Origin: Alteromonas portus
GTDB taxonomy: Bacteria > Pseudomonadota > Gammaproteobacteria > Enterobacterales > Alteromonadaceae
Assembly: GCF_005117025.1 (NCBI RefSeq)
Contig: NZ_SWCO01000007.1
Span: forward strand, 310,001 to 374,000
DNA: 64,000 nucleotides
Direction: 5' to 3'
Part shown: positions 43,294 to 52,128 of the stretch, piece by piece
How the letters are laid out: each line of letters opens with the position of its first letter
How positions within the stretch are numbered: the first letter of the stretch is position 1
Notes under the pieces: generated by a model
Told to the model about the DNA's origin: nothing
The model's database searches: none
The model's input: the letters and a program-made list of their open reading frames with translations, nothing else
Translations under genes and position numbers: made by a program

Positions 43294-43427
43294 GCTAAGC
43301 CCGACCTGTATTTACGTCTTATGTTCACATTAGCAAAAGCGGTACTTTGTTTCTTATTTGGTTTCTTACTTGTTTCCCTACTTATTTCAGGTACCCAAAG
43401 CAAGTAAAGAAAAACAGCACCGCTTTA

Positions 43428-43454
43428 AAGTGATGTTATCAAATAACATCACTT
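43428..43454. promoter_or_regulatory. Zur-like palindrome upstream of the ABC operon
   Basis: Two perfect 12-bp arms, AAGTGATGTTAT and ATAACATCACTT, separated by CAA. The core TGTTAT-N3-ATAACA equals the core of the known gammaproteobacterial Zur box. A partial second copy (GTTATGTTATC) follows near 43463. A terminator is unlikely since no T-run follows and the arms are AT-rich. Confidence 0.6.
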
Positions 43455-43551
43455 AACGAAGTTATGTTATCAAAACTTACGCATTTAAAGCGGCAGTTGC
43501 TCTTACTTATTGTTCATCATAACGACATAAAGGGCGAGTTGAACTACATTA

Positions 43552-43839
43552 TCAGCCGTTAGCTTGTAGCTTTACCACTTCTGCGCTTTCATCTTCTAAT
43601 ACGCTTTCTGCGGTAGCACCTTTGAAAATCTTACTGATTTTATCTTTGTTTTTAGACAGCATAATGGTGAGCTCTTCCACTACGCTATCGTCTAGCTTAA
43701 TGCCCTTCGCATGAATGTAGTCAGCAAGGTTATCTGCTGCATCGAGCATTTTGTCATACTGATCGGCTTCTTTTTTGTCGGTAGTTACCAATTTTTCTAC
43801 CCCTTTGTGCGTAACAACATACTGTGTGGTAATGGCCAT
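43552..43839 (-). CDS. yebG: YebG family SOS-inducible protein
   Basis: 95 aa. The start is ATG 43839 (MAITTQYVVTHKG) with GGGGACC just upstream; a longer frame to 43866 has no site. The sequence follows E. coli YebG: the strand YVVTHKGVEKLVTTDKKEADQYDKMLD, a helix NLADYIHAKG, then LTIMLSKNKDKISKIFKG. The biochemical role of YebG is unknown; it is a LexA-regulated small protein in Escherichia. A textbook SOS box at 43887-43902 lies 48 bp upstream, supporting the same control here. Confidence 0.9.
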   Translation of the reverse strand: MAITTQYVVTHKGVEKLVTTDKKEADQYDKMLDAADNLADYIHAKGIKLDDSVVEELTIMLSKNKDKISKIFKGATAESVLEDESAEVVKLQANG

Positions 43840-43886
43840 GGTAGGTCCCCTATTTATTAAAGACACAAAAACTGTACAGTATTTTA

Positions 43887-43902
43887 CTGTATAAATAAAC
43901 AG
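43887..43902. promoter_or_regulatory. LexA (SOS) box of yebG
   Basis: CTGTATAAATAAACAG, a perfect CTGT-N8-ACAG; with flanks it reads TACTGTATAAATAAACAGTA, close to the full 20-bp SOS consensus. Confidence 0.9.
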
Positions 43903-43972
43903 TATTTTTGTTAAATGTCTGAGCGTAGTGTTTGGGGAAAAGGCAAATGATTGTTCTAAAGGTGATTAATGC

Positions 43973-44001
43973 TTGTGCAATTAGTAACTGCTGCGTATAA
44001 T
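43973..44001 (+). promoter_or_regulatory. Promoter of the rpsF-rpsR-rplI operon
   Basis: A consensus -10 TATAAT (43996-44001) preceded by a 17-bp spacer and TTGTGC (43973-43978) as a weak -35. Transcription would start near 44008, exactly at the foot of the leader RNA stem. Confidence 0.65.
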
Positions 44002-44007
44002 GCGCGC

Positions 44008-44085
44008 CCTTACAGCCATCCCAATTCGTTCCTTGTCTCCATACAGTCGGCTGTACTGTCGAGGCTGCAACCGTAAGGAGCTATA
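44008..44085 (+). ncRNA. S6:S18-type ribosomal protein leader RNA
   Basis: CCTTACAGCC (44008-44017) can pair with GGCT (44063-44066) and GTAAGG (44073-44078), leaving a bulge GCAACC that brings CCG next to the closing stem. An inner hairpin TACAG-TCGG-CTGTA sits at 44042-44055. The basal stem includes the AAGG of the rpsF ribosome binding site. This is the layout of the known S6:S18 leader, in which the S6-S18 complex binds a CCG-containing bulge and blocks translation of its own operon. Assigned by eye from pairing and position. Confidence 0.6.
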
Positions 44086-44487
44086 ATGCGTCATTACGAA
44101 ATCGTATTTATGGTTCACCCTGATCAGAGTGAACAAGTACCTGGTATGATCGAGCGTTATACCACAATCCTAAAGCAAGACGGTGGTCAGATTCATCGTT
44201 TAGAAGATTGGGGCCGTCGTCAACTGGCTTACCCAATTGAAAAGCTGCACAAAGCCCACTACGTACTAATCAATGCTGAAGCGTCTGCAGAAGCTGTTGA
44301 TGAACTGGAAAATGCTTTCCGTTTCAACGACGTGATCCTACGTAACATGGTTATGCGCACTAAGACTGCTGTGACTGAGCCTTCTCCAATGATGAAAGAA
44401 GAGCCTCGTCGTGAGCGTCGTGACGATTCTGCTCCTCGCCAAGATCGCGCGGAAAAGAAAACTGAAACCACTGAAGACAACGCTTAA
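44086..44487 (+). CDS. rpsF: 30S ribosomal protein S6
   Basis: 133 aa, length as in other gammaproteobacteria. [26 protein letters not shown], the strand [22 protein letters not shown] and [10 protein letters not shown] are characteristic. The C-terminal 30 residues are charged ([18 protein letters not shown]), the tail that in Escherichia receives added glutamates. It binds S18 in the platform of the small subunit. First gene of the operon, with an autoregulatory leader upstream and rpsR only 11 bp downstream. Confidence 0.98.
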   Translation: MRHYEIVFMVHPDQSEQVPGMIERYTTILKQDGGQIHRLEDWGRRQLAYPIEKLHKAHYVLINAEASAEAVDELENAFRFNDVILRNMVMRTKTAVTEPSPMMKEEPRRERRDDSAPRQDRAEKKTETTEDNA

Positions 44488-44498
44488 GGAGATCACCC

Positions 44499-44726
44499 AT
44501 GGCTCGTTTTTTCAGACGTCGTAAGTTCTGCCGTTTCACTGCAGAAGGTGTGACTGAGATTGATTACAAAGATATCGCTACTCTTAAGAACTACATCACT
44601 GAGAGCGGTAAAATTGTCCCTAGCCGTATTACTGGTACAAGCGCAAAATATCAGCGTCAGCTGTCTTCTGCGATCAAGCGCGCACGTTTCCTTGCGTTGC
44701 TTCCGTACACTGATTCACACAAGTAA
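44499..44726 (+). CDS. rpsR: 30S ribosomal protein S18
   Basis: 75 aa, full length. Contains [41 protein letters not shown] and the C-terminal basic helix [22 protein letters not shown]. Partner of S6 in the 30S platform. The gap to rpsF is only 11 bp, so the primosomal gene priB, which lies between rpsF and rpsR in Escherichia, is absent. AAGGAG precedes the start. Confidence 0.98.
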   Translation: MARFFRRRKFCRFTAEGVTEIDYKDIATLKNYITESGKIVPSRITGTSAKYQRQLSSAIKRARFLALLPYTDSHK

Positions 44727-44752
44727 TTTGGCGAATATAAGGGTTAGCTAAG

Positions 44753-45205
44753 ATGAATATCATCCTACTAGATAAAATCGCCAACCTTGGCGGCCTGGGC
44801 GACCAAGTGACTGTTAAGTCTGGTTACGCTCGTAACTTCCTTTTCCCACAGGGTAAAGCGGTTCCTGCAACTAAAGACAACGTTGAAAAGTTCGAAGCAC
44901 GTCGTGCTGAACTTGAAGCGAAAATTGCTGAGCAACTAGCTGCTGCTAACGCACGCGCTGAAAAAGTTGCTGAGCTTGCTGAAGTTACAATCGCAGCTCC
45001 TGCTGGTGACGAAGGTAAACTATTTGGCTCTGTTGGTACTCGTGACATCGCTGATGCAATCACTGCAGCTGGCGTTGAAGTACAAAAAGCAGAAGTTAAA
45101 CTACCTACTGGTACTCTTCGTGAGACTGGTGAGTATGACATCGACTTACAACTTCACTCTGACGTTATCACTTCAATCAAAGTGATCATCATTGCTGAAG
45201 CGTAA
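44753..45205 (+). CDS. rplI: 50S ribosomal protein L9
   Basis: 150 aa. The N-terminal domain [30 protein letters not shown], the long connecting helix ([24 protein letters not shown]) and the C-terminal domain ([32 protein letters not shown]) are all present. L9 binds 23S rRNA at the base of the L1 stalk. Last gene of the operon, followed at once by a strong terminator. Confidence 0.98.
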   Translation: MNIILLDKIANLGGLGDQVTVKSGYARNFLFPQGKAVPATKDNVEKFEARRAELEAKIAEQLAAANARAEKVAELAEVTIAAPAGDEGKLFGSVGTRDIADAITAAGVEVQKAEVKLPTGTLRETGEYDIDLQLHSDVITSIKVIIIAEA

Positions 45206-45220
45206 TCGCTGACGTATTTG

Positions 45221-45250
45221 AAAAAAGCCGCTCTTGGAGCGGCTTTTTTT
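45221..45250 (+). terminator. Rho-independent terminator after rplI
   Basis: Stem AGCCGCTC / GAGCGGCT with a TTG loop, flanked by A- and T-runs, ending in eight Ts on the plus strand. Confidence 0.92.
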
Positions 45251-45269
45251 TGCTCAAAATTTTTTCCGA

Positions 45270-45480
45270 TATTTAAGGTCAATACCAATCCGTATAGATA
45301 ATTGCCCACCCAGAAGGCGTTAGCAAGTCTCCTAGCAAGGCGTGGGAATGCAGGAATGGCCGTTCCTTTTCAAATTTCCAGAACGAAGCTTGCCAGATCT
45401 TCCCGAAGGGCGAGTTTAAAATATCCCTACCCTCACTCCAGGTCGCGACGCCTAATTAACGATGGGTGTAACCAAATATG
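45270..45480. repeat. Possible degenerate interspersed element in a gene-free stretch
   Basis: The 412 bp between rplI and the RND gene contain no convincing ORF. The part from GGTCAATACCAATCCGTATA to about 45480 has a composition unlike the flanking promoter DNA, is GC-richer and contains short repeated words (AAGGCG, GCTTGCC, GCAAG) in both orientations. Intergenic elements with an 'ATACCAATCCGTAT' start are in my recollection common in Alteromonadales genomes. No terminal repeats were delimited; a database search of the stretch would decide. Confidence 0.35.
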
Positions 45481-45662
45481 ACCAGCGTCGGCAAATAGCC
45501 TATTTTTTAGGTCCACTCATCTGCGACAAATAACGTTTTTTAAATGGTTTTTAAACATAATGTTAATAATCGCTGAAATTCTTAGTGTCATGGCTTTAAA
45601 CTTTTTCTGTCATTGCTGCGACCTATAGTAAACCGAACAATAAAAAGCATAAGTGCCATCTT

Positions 45663-48600
45663 ATGGACATTACTAAGCAAGCAATAAAAAACGCGACCGG
45701 GGTAGGTATCGGAATAACGCTACTGGTATTTTTAGGGCTATATAGCCTGTTTAATTTACCTGTACAGCTGTTTCCTGACATTGAAAGACCGAATATTAAC
45801 ATTCAGACCTCTTGGCGCGCAGCGTCGCCTCAAGAGATTGAGTCGGAGATCATTGAACCTCAAGAGGAAGTGCTGCAGGGGATCCCTGGCCTTGAGTCGA
45901 TGAATGCATGGGCAAACCAAGGCAACGCGTGGATAAACCTAGAGTTTGGTTTAGATACGGACATGCAGAAGACACTCATTGAAGTGATTAGCCGCATGAA
46001 CCGTGTACCTCCACTACCTCGCGATGCCCTGTCTCCTAATATTATGCTTGCTGGAAGTGGGGGAGACGCACCCGCTTTGACCTACTTCTTTCTTCAGCGC
46101 CTTCCAGGCAATCCAAACGAAATTAATACCTATGTGACCTTTTTTACCGATGTCATTAAACCTCAGCTTGAATCTATTCCGGGTGTTGCAAGAGCGCGTA
46201 TGGAAAGCGGGGTTGGCGGCGTCGAGGAGTTTCAAATTGTTTTCGACCCGTTTAAGGCGGCGCAGTTAGGCATTGACCTGACGGCAGTCGCTAACGAGTT
46301 GGGTCGTGCGAATGATATTTCGGGCGGCTTTGTCGATGTGGGCAGAAGACGCTACACCCTGCGTTTTGAAGGTCGTTACGAGCCTACGCAAATGGGTGAA
46401 ATGATCCTTGAATGGCGAGACGGTAGCCCTATCACTCTAAATGACATTGCCGACATTAAAATCACCCGCGCTGACGGTGCAAACTACAGTGTGCAAAACG
46501 GCAATCCGGCTATATCTATTCGCGTAGACAGACAAAACAACGCCAATGTTCTAGCTACCTTAGAAGCCGTAAAAGCAAAAGTTGCACTAATAAACGAACA
46601 GGACTTGGCCCCTGAACAGTTAGTGATGGCGCAAAGCTTCGATGCCTCAGTGTTTATCTATAGAGCGGTGCAGCTAGTTACCAGCAATTTATTTATAGGC
46701 GTGCTGCTTGCCATTGCCGTGCTTTGGCTCTTTATGCGCCAGCTGCGGGCAACGCTCATTGTGGCATTGGCCATTCCTATCTCACTACTTAGCACTTTTG
46801 TGGTGCTTCAGATTACCGGTCGCTCGCTCAATATCATTTCACTAGCAGGGCTCGCCTTTGCGGTAGGTATGGTGCTAGATGCCGCTATTGTCGTGCTGGA
46901 AAATATAGTAAGAACCCGCAAGAGCGCCGAAGTCGAAAATAAATGCTCAAATTCACAAACGCACATGGAGGATTGTGCCCATCGGGGAACGAAAGAAGTG
47001 TTTGGTGCCCTCATGGCGTCAACTGCCACCACCGTTGCTATTTTTATTCCCGTCATGTTCTTGGAAGATGTTGAAGGGCAATTGTTTGCTGACCTCGCTC
47101 TTACCATCGCCATTGCAGTGTGTATGTCGCTAGTTGTTGCGGTAACGGTATTGCCCGTCGTTGCCGCTAGGTACCTTAATGGCAACATGCCAGCTGATAG
47201 CTTACAGCGGTTATGGGCAAAAATAACCCGCGCTATTATGCAGTTATCTAGCACGCCGCTTCGCCGCCTTGTATTAGTCATAACGCTCATGGGCGTGCCT
47301 ATTACAGGTAGTGTTTTGCTTATGCCTTCCATGGATTATTTGCCGCCCGTAAAACGCGATGCCGTTGACGCCTTCTTAAGTTTGCCTGCAGGTGCCAGTG
47401 AAAACTTTATTAGCGAAGAAGTGATGCCAATTATCGTAGAGCGATTGCAGCCCTATATGGACGGAGAAAAGCAGCCAGCGCTAAAGAACTACTACATTAT
47501 CACGTGGCCAAATGGCGGAAATTTGGGTGTTCGCGCTAAAGACCAGTCTAAGGTCAAAGAGTTAGAAGCCATTGTTCGCGATGAAATTTTAAAGGATTTG
47601 CCGGATACACAAACCTTTTCACAACAAGGCAATTTGTTCGGTGGCTTTGGAAACGGTCGGTCTATCGACATTCATCTTCAAGGTACCGATCAGGCCATGC
47701 TCGGCATTGCTGCGCAGGCAGGTTTAGACAAATTGAGAGAAGTTTTCCCTAACGCTAATGTGCGTTCGAATCCTCCACTAGAGCAAGCCGAACCAGAGCT
47801 TCGCTTTTACCCTAATGATAGCCGAATGATGGAAGTCGGGTTAAATCGGGGCAGTATGGGGAACCTGGTACGCGCCATGGGTGATGGTATGTATGTGGGG
47901 GAGTACTTCGACGGAACCAAACGCATGAATATTATCTTTCGCTCAGCACCCTGGTTTACACCTGAAGACTTGAACAGTACGCCAGTCATGACGCCATCAG
48001 GCGAGGTGGTGCAATTAGGCGAACTGGTAGGTATTGAAAGAGCCGTAGGACCAAGTCGTATTCAGCGCATTGATGGTCGCAGAACCCTTACGCTAAACGT
48101 AAATCCGCCAGAGGGTATGAGTTTAGAAGAAGCCATGAAAGTGATTACCTCTGAGGTTGAGCCTGCCATTATGGCTATGATGCCTGCCGATGGCGCTATT
48201 AATTACGGCGGCAGCGCGGATAGTTTAAAAGGGGCTATTGCCTCGATGGCTGATAACTTTCTTTTCGCCATGGTGTTACTACTGCTGTTAATGGCGGGGT
48301 TGTTTAAATCGTTGAAAGACAGCGTGCTGGTAGTACTTTCTATTCCGTTAGCCACGGTGGGCGGAGTTATCGCTATTCGTATCATGAACATCTTTACCTT
48401 CCAGCCCATGGATCTGTTAACCATGATTGGCTTTATAATTTTGCTAGGGCTCGTGGTGAACAATGCCATTTTACTTGTGCATCAGACTCGTCTAGGCGAG
48501 CAAGAAGGACTGACCCGTGATGACGCGGTAGAGCAAGCCATTAAACTTCGTTTACGGCCTATTTTTATGAGCACGCTGACTTCCATCTTTGGCATGCTGC

Positions 48601-48842
48601 CCCTACTGTTGCTACCAGGTGCGGGCAGCGTTATTTACCGAGGTCTTGCGGCTGTTATTGTGGGAGGAATGACGGTAAGTACCATATTCACCTTGCTATT
48701 ACTGCCTACCTTGTTGCGTATGACGGCTTCAACGTCATCTGTAAATTTACTCAAACCCTTGGCCGAGCGTATGCAGAGCACTGGCGCATCGCCGACTACT
48801 TCATCCACCGTAAAACAAAACAAATACAACGACCATGTGTAA
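45663..48842 (+). CDS. RND-family efflux permease (AcrB/HAE1-like)
   Basis: 1059 aa, the usual length. Twelve membrane segments and two large periplasmic loops. N-terminus NATGVGIGITLLVFLGLYSLFNLPVQLFPDIE and the motif GLAFAVGMVLDAAIVVLENI in helix 4 carry the proton-relay aspartate; the second half has the matching MIGFIILLGLVVNNAILLVHQTR. Between VRTRK and GTKEVFGA there is an insertion of about fifteen residues with two Cys and two His (around residues 421-441). It exports toxic compounds across the envelope with the adaptor encoded next. The permease precedes the adaptor, the reverse of acrAB order. No TolC-like gene is nearby. Confidence 0.92.
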   Translation: MDITKQAIKNATGVGIGITLLVFLGLYSLFNLPVQLFPDIERPNINIQTSWRAASPQEIESEIIEPQEEVLQGIPGLESMNAWANQGNAWINLEFGLDTDMQKTLIEVISRMNRVPPLPRDALSPNIMLAGSGGDAPALTYFFLQRLPGNPNEINTYVTFFTDVIKPQLESIPGVARARMESGVGGVEEFQIVFDPFKAAQLGIDLTAVANELGRANDISGGFVDVGRRRYTLRFEGRYEPTQMGEMILEWRDGSPITLNDIADIKITRADGANYSVQNGNPAISIRVDRQNNANVLATLEAVKAKVALINEQDLAPEQLVMAQSFDASVFIYRAVQLVTSNLFIGVLLAIAVLWLFMRQLRATLIVALAIPISLLSTFVVLQITGRSLNIISLAGLAFAVGMVLDAAIVVLENIVRTRKSAEVENKCSNSQTHMEDCAHRGTKEVFGALMASTATTVAIFIPVMFLEDVEGQLFADLALTIAIAVCMSLVVAVTVLPVVAARYLNGNMPADSLQRLWAKITRAIMQLSSTPLRRLVLVITLMGVPITGSVLLMPSMDYLPPVKRDAVDAFLSLPAGASENFISEEVMPIIVERLQPYMDGEKQPALKNYYIITWPNGGNLGVRAKDQSKVKELEAIVRDEILKDLPDTQTFSQQGNLFGGFGNGRSIDIHLQGTDQAMLGIAAQAGLDKLREVFPNANVRSNPPLEQAEPELRFYPNDSRMMEVGLNRGSMGNLVRAMGDGMYVGEYFDGTKRMNIIFRSAPWFTPEDLNSTPVMTPSGEVVQLGELVGIERAVGPSRIQRIDGRRTLTLNVNPPEGMSLEEAMKVITSEVEPAIMAMMPADGAINYGGSADSLKGAIASMADNFLFAMVLLLLLMAGLFKSLKDSVLVVLSIPLATVGGVIAIRIMNIFTFQPMDLLTMIGFIILLGLVVNNAILLVHQTRLGEQEGLTRDDAVEQAIKLRLRPIFMSTLTSIFGMLPLLLLPGAGSVIYRGLAAVIVGGMTVSTIFTLLLLPTLLRMTASTSSVNLLKPLAERMQSTGASPTTSSTVKQNKYNDHV

Positions 48843-48855
48843 GGAAAAGACAACC

Positions 48856-49974
48856 ATGAAAGCAATGACTTCTACTCTCGCCCTTAGTGTGTTTACCTCT
48901 AGTTTTCGTGCCTTTGGTTTGTTTACCTTATTGGCAAGCAGTGTATCGTTGAGCGCGCAAGCAAAGGATAACAATCAACCACCACCTTTGCTGGTTCAAA
49001 TAGATGAAGCCAGAGAGCAAGCGATTTCACAACTAACCTGGGTTCCTGGAACGGTACTAAGCGTTATCGATGCAAACCTCGCCTCTGAGGTAGACGGTCG
49101 CATCACTTGGATGGCAGAGGTAGGTGATGTGGTAAAAGCGGGGGAGCCCTTAGTTAAAGTAGACGATACTCGCTTGAGCATTACCCGCAATCAAAATGCC
49201 TCAAATATTGCCAGATGGCAGTCGCAGGTTGAGCTATTTACCAAACGTCTCGCGAGGTACAAAAACCTTCAGGCCAGTCAAAACACGTCCAGAGGTGAGT
49301 TAGAGGAAGTGGAAGCTGACTTAGAGAATGCCAAACAGGAATTGGCGCAAGCCAAATTGGACTTAGAATTTACCGAATATCAGATTGCACAAAGCAGTAT
49401 TCGTGCTCCCTTTACAGCCTTGGTGGTTGAAAGGTTGCAGTCGCCTGGCGAATATACTGGGGTAGGGCAAACCCTGCTTCGCGTGGTAAACCCTGATAGT
49501 GTTGAAGTTCAGGTGCGCGCCCCCCTTAACGTATTACCCTATCTTGCTAACGGCATGAGCGTGACAGTTCACAATAACGTGAACCAAGTAGAAGAATCTA
49601 TTCGTGCCATTGTACCGGTAGGCAACACTGCATCGCGTATGATGGAGCTAAGAATTGCCATCAACCCAAGCGATTTTCCAATAGGCAGTGCAGTGCGCGT
49701 GGCCTTACCTAGCAGCGATACTCATGATGGTGTCACCATACCCCGCGATGCACTAGTACTAAGGAAGTCGGGCACTTTTATTTATCAGCTAAACGAAAAT
49801 AACGAAGCTGAGCAAGTGAAGGTGACAACCGGAGTGGGCATGGGCGATAGAATTGAAGTGTTTGGTGATGTGAACCCAAAGCGTTCTGTTGTGGTGAGAG
49901 GGGCTGAACGCCTACGCGCAGGGCAGAAGGTGCGTTACAACGATGAGCGGGAGTCTTTGACGGCGAAAAGCTGA
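48856..49974 (+). CDS. RND periplasmic adaptor (membrane fusion) protein
   Basis: 372 aa from ATG 48856 (AAGGAAAAG upstream, inside the end of the permease region); the signal peptide ends SLSAQA. The lipoyl/barrel-sandwich halves are VDGRITWMAEVGDVVKAGEPLVKVDD and IRAPFTALVVERLQSPGEYTGVG, separated by an alpha-helical hairpin (ELEEVEADLENAKQELAQAK). A beta-barrel and a membrane-proximal domain follow. It would link the RND permease to an outer-membrane channel. Starts 14 bp after the permease stop, so one operon. Confidence 0.9.
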   Translation: MKAMTSTLALSVFTSSFRAFGLFTLLASSVSLSAQAKDNNQPPPLLVQIDEAREQAISQLTWVPGTVLSVIDANLASEVDGRITWMAEVGDVVKAGEPLVKVDDTRLSITRNQNASNIARWQSQVELFTKRLARYKNLQASQNTSRGELEEVEADLENAKQELAQAKLDLEFTEYQIAQSSIRAPFTALVVERLQSPGEYTGVGQTLLRVVNPDSVEVQVRAPLNVLPYLANGMSVTVHNNVNQVEESIRAIVPVGNTASRMMELRIAINPSDFPIGSAVRVALPSSDTHDGVTIPRDALVLRKSGTFIYQLNENNEAEQVKVTTGVGMGDRIEVFGDVNPKRSVVVRGAERLRAGQKVRYNDERESLTAKS

Positions 49975-50021
49975 GGAAGTGTAACAATTGTAAAAATACT
50001 ATCCATTTAGACAAAACTTAA

Positions 50022-50036
50022 TGAGAATGTTTCTTA
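50022..50036. promoter_or_regulatory. Fur-like box upstream of TonB receptor
   Basis: TGAGAATGTTTCTTA agrees with the 7-1-7 Fur pattern TGATAAT-N-ATTATCA at 10 of 14 positions and lies 34 bp before the receptor start. Confidence 0.4.
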
Positions 50037-50069
50037 TTTGTAATTGTTGATTGTCAAATGGAGTTACCC

Positions 50070-52115
50070 TTGAAAAAGTTAGTTTTAGCTAGTGCAGTGT
50101 GCACGCTATCCAGCCCAGCAGTATTCGCGCAATCCTTAGAAAACCAGAATGAAGAAACCAAGTCTATAGAGCGAGTTGCTGTGGTAGGCGCAGCAACTAA
50201 CTTAAGCATTACTGCTGAAGATATTGAGCAGTTTCAGGCAAACGACTTAGCTGACGTTTTCAGAGAGTCGCCGTCGGTCAGCGTTGGCGGTTCAGTGGGT
50301 GTAGCACAAAAAATCTTTATCCGCGGATTAGAAGATGCTTACCTAAATGTAACCGTAGATGGCGCACAGCAAACCTCAACGCTATTTCACCACATTGGTC
50401 GCGTTACTTTAGACCCTGATCTTTTGAAGCAAATTGATGTGCAGGCTGGTGCCGGCGAAGCGACAAGCGGCCCAGGTGCTATAGGCGGTTCAATACGCTT
50501 TAAAACCAAAGACGCGCAAGATTTATTGAGAGGCGACGAACAATTTGGTGGTAGAGTAAAAGCAAGTTATTTCTCAAACGATGGTACCCGATATAGCGGC
50601 AGCCTTTATGGAAAGCTAAGCGACACTTGGGGCTTACTAGGTTATTACAGCACGGTTGACAGAGATAACTTTGAAGACGGTGACGGCAATGAAGTACTAG
50701 GTACTGCCGCAGATCAAGATCTCATGTTCCTTAAAGCCAGTGGTTACATTGCGGATAATCAATACCTTTCATTAAGTGCAGAGCAGCGCGATGAAGAGGG
50801 TGAGTTTTCGGCAAGACCTAACTGGGTAGTACTAGAAGGTGCCCCGCTTTATCCTAGTGAAGCAGAGCGTGATACCTACGTAGCGAACTACCGCTTTGAC
50901 CATAGTGCGATGGTGTTTTTAGAAGCTACAGCATATCAAACTTCATCGTCATTCCGTGGTGGACGTTTTGACTGGCTGTCTGAGATTGACACCTATGGGT
51001 TTGATATTAGGAATACGAGCGACGTTACCAATCACGTATTTACCTATGGTATCGATTATCGCAAAGACGAAGTTGAGAGCGGCCCTGGAACAGGCCCTGT
51101 TCAAAATGCAGAAGAAGGCAGCGTATTAGGAATTTATGCACAGGCTCATAGCAACATCACGCCAGAATTGTTGCTAAGTTATGGCGTACGTTACGACAAT
51201 TTTGACTTCCAGCAAGAAATTCTTATTGATGACTATTACGGCACACCAGTTACCGATGAGCCATCTGGACTAGATGACAATGAACTTAGCTTTAACGCAG
51301 GTCTTGAATATCAGCTTACCGAAGCTTGGACCCTTGGTCTTGGCTACGCAGAAGCGGCTCGCGGCAAGCAAATTGGTGATGGCTTCACCCTAGATGAGTA
51401 CTTATACGATGGCGAAGACGTTCCTGTTGTTGCTAGCGACGTGGTGCCTGAAACTGTTACCAATATCGAAGCGTCAATCGAATACAGTGCCAATAATCTA
51501 AATGCGCGCCTTAGCGCTTATGAATCTACCATTGATGATGTGCTATTTAGCGGTTATCAAGGTAACTCGGTATTTAATAATATCGGCGACTTAGAATCAT
51601 CTGGCGTAGAGTTTAACCTTGCGTATCGCTGGGATTCTGTTGACCTGTACTTCGGTTTCTCTAGCGTAGACGTTGAGTTGATGCCTCGTGAAGATCTATA
51701 CAGCGTGCCTTATAACAGCATCGATATTAACGGGTACGAGTTTGTTGGCTTAGGTAATAGCCGCGGCGATACCTGGGTACTTGGTGCAGACTACACCGTT
51801 ACTGCTGACATCAGCGTAGGCTTCAACATTACTATGGTTGACGACATCAACATAGATACCCTTCATCAGGCCTTAGAAAATGGCTGGACTGATTCGCTGT
51901 ATTCACTAAACAAAGCAGACTATACCCTAGTGGATATTTATGGCGAATGGGAAGTAACGAATGATCTTAGCGTCAACCTTGCTGTTACTAACCTGTTTGA
52001 TGAAGCCTATATCGACCATTCAAGTGTGGGTGATTACAGCGAAGTATTCCCAAGCGTTGTTGGTCCACAAGAAGCTGGGCGAGATATTCGTTTATCAGTG
52101 ACTTACGATTTCTAA
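50070..52115 (+). CDS. TonB-dependent receptor, probable iron (haem/siderophore) uptake
   Basis: 681 aa from TTG 50070, which has GGAG six bases upstream and gives a clean signal (LKKLVLASAVCTLSSPAVFA); an ATG at 50058 adds four residues but lacks a site. After the TonB box (ERVAVVGAA) the plug contains IFIRGLEDAYLNVTVDGAQQ and GAGEATSGPGAIGGSIRFKT, the pattern of receptors annotated for haem or catecholate siderophores. Barrel ends in IRLSVTYDF. The adjacent PepSY membrane protein, a Fur-like box and a Fur-boxed two-component system argue for iron. The exact ligand cannot be assigned. Confidence 0.85.
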   Translation: MKKLVLASAVCTLSSPAVFAQSLENQNEETKSIERVAVVGAATNLSITAEDIEQFQANDLADVFRESPSVSVGGSVGVAQKIFIRGLEDAYLNVTVDGAQQTSTLFHHIGRVTLDPDLLKQIDVQAGAGEATSGPGAIGGSIRFKTKDAQDLLRGDEQFGGRVKASYFSNDGTRYSGSLYGKLSDTWGLLGYYSTVDRDNFEDGDGNEVLGTAADQDLMFLKASGYIADNQYLSLSAEQRDEEGEFSARPNWVVLEGAPLYPSEAERDTYVANYRFDHSAMVFLEATAYQTSSSFRGGRFDWLSEIDTYGFDIRNTSDVTNHVFTYGIDYRKDEVESGPGTGPVQNAEEGSVLGIYAQAHSNITPELLLSYGVRYDNFDFQQEILIDDYYGTPVTDEPSGLDDNELSFNAGLEYQLTEAWTLGLGYAEAARGKQIGDGFTLDEYLYDGEDVPVVASDVVPETVTNIEASIEYSANNLNARLSAYESTIDDVLFSGYQGNSVFNNIGDLESSGVEFNLAYRWDSVDLYFGFSSVDVELMPREDLYSVPYNSIDINGYEFVGLGNSRGDTWVLGADYTVTADISVGFNITMVDDINIDTLHQALENGWTDSLYSLNKADYTLVDIYGEWEVTNDLSVNLAVTNLFDEAYIDHSSVGDYSEVFPSVVGPQEAGRDIRLSVTYDF

Positions 52116-52128
52116 GTAACGCTATTAA

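Noticed and set aside
43428..43454. The palindrome as a transcription terminator of the ABC operon or yebG
   Set aside because: It is upstream of the ABC pair, AT-rich, and lacks a T-run; a protein-binding site fits better.
47807..47989. Various 60-170 aa frames antisense to the RND, ribosomal and glycosidase genes
   Set aside because: All lie inside strongly supported genes on the other strand and show no independent features.
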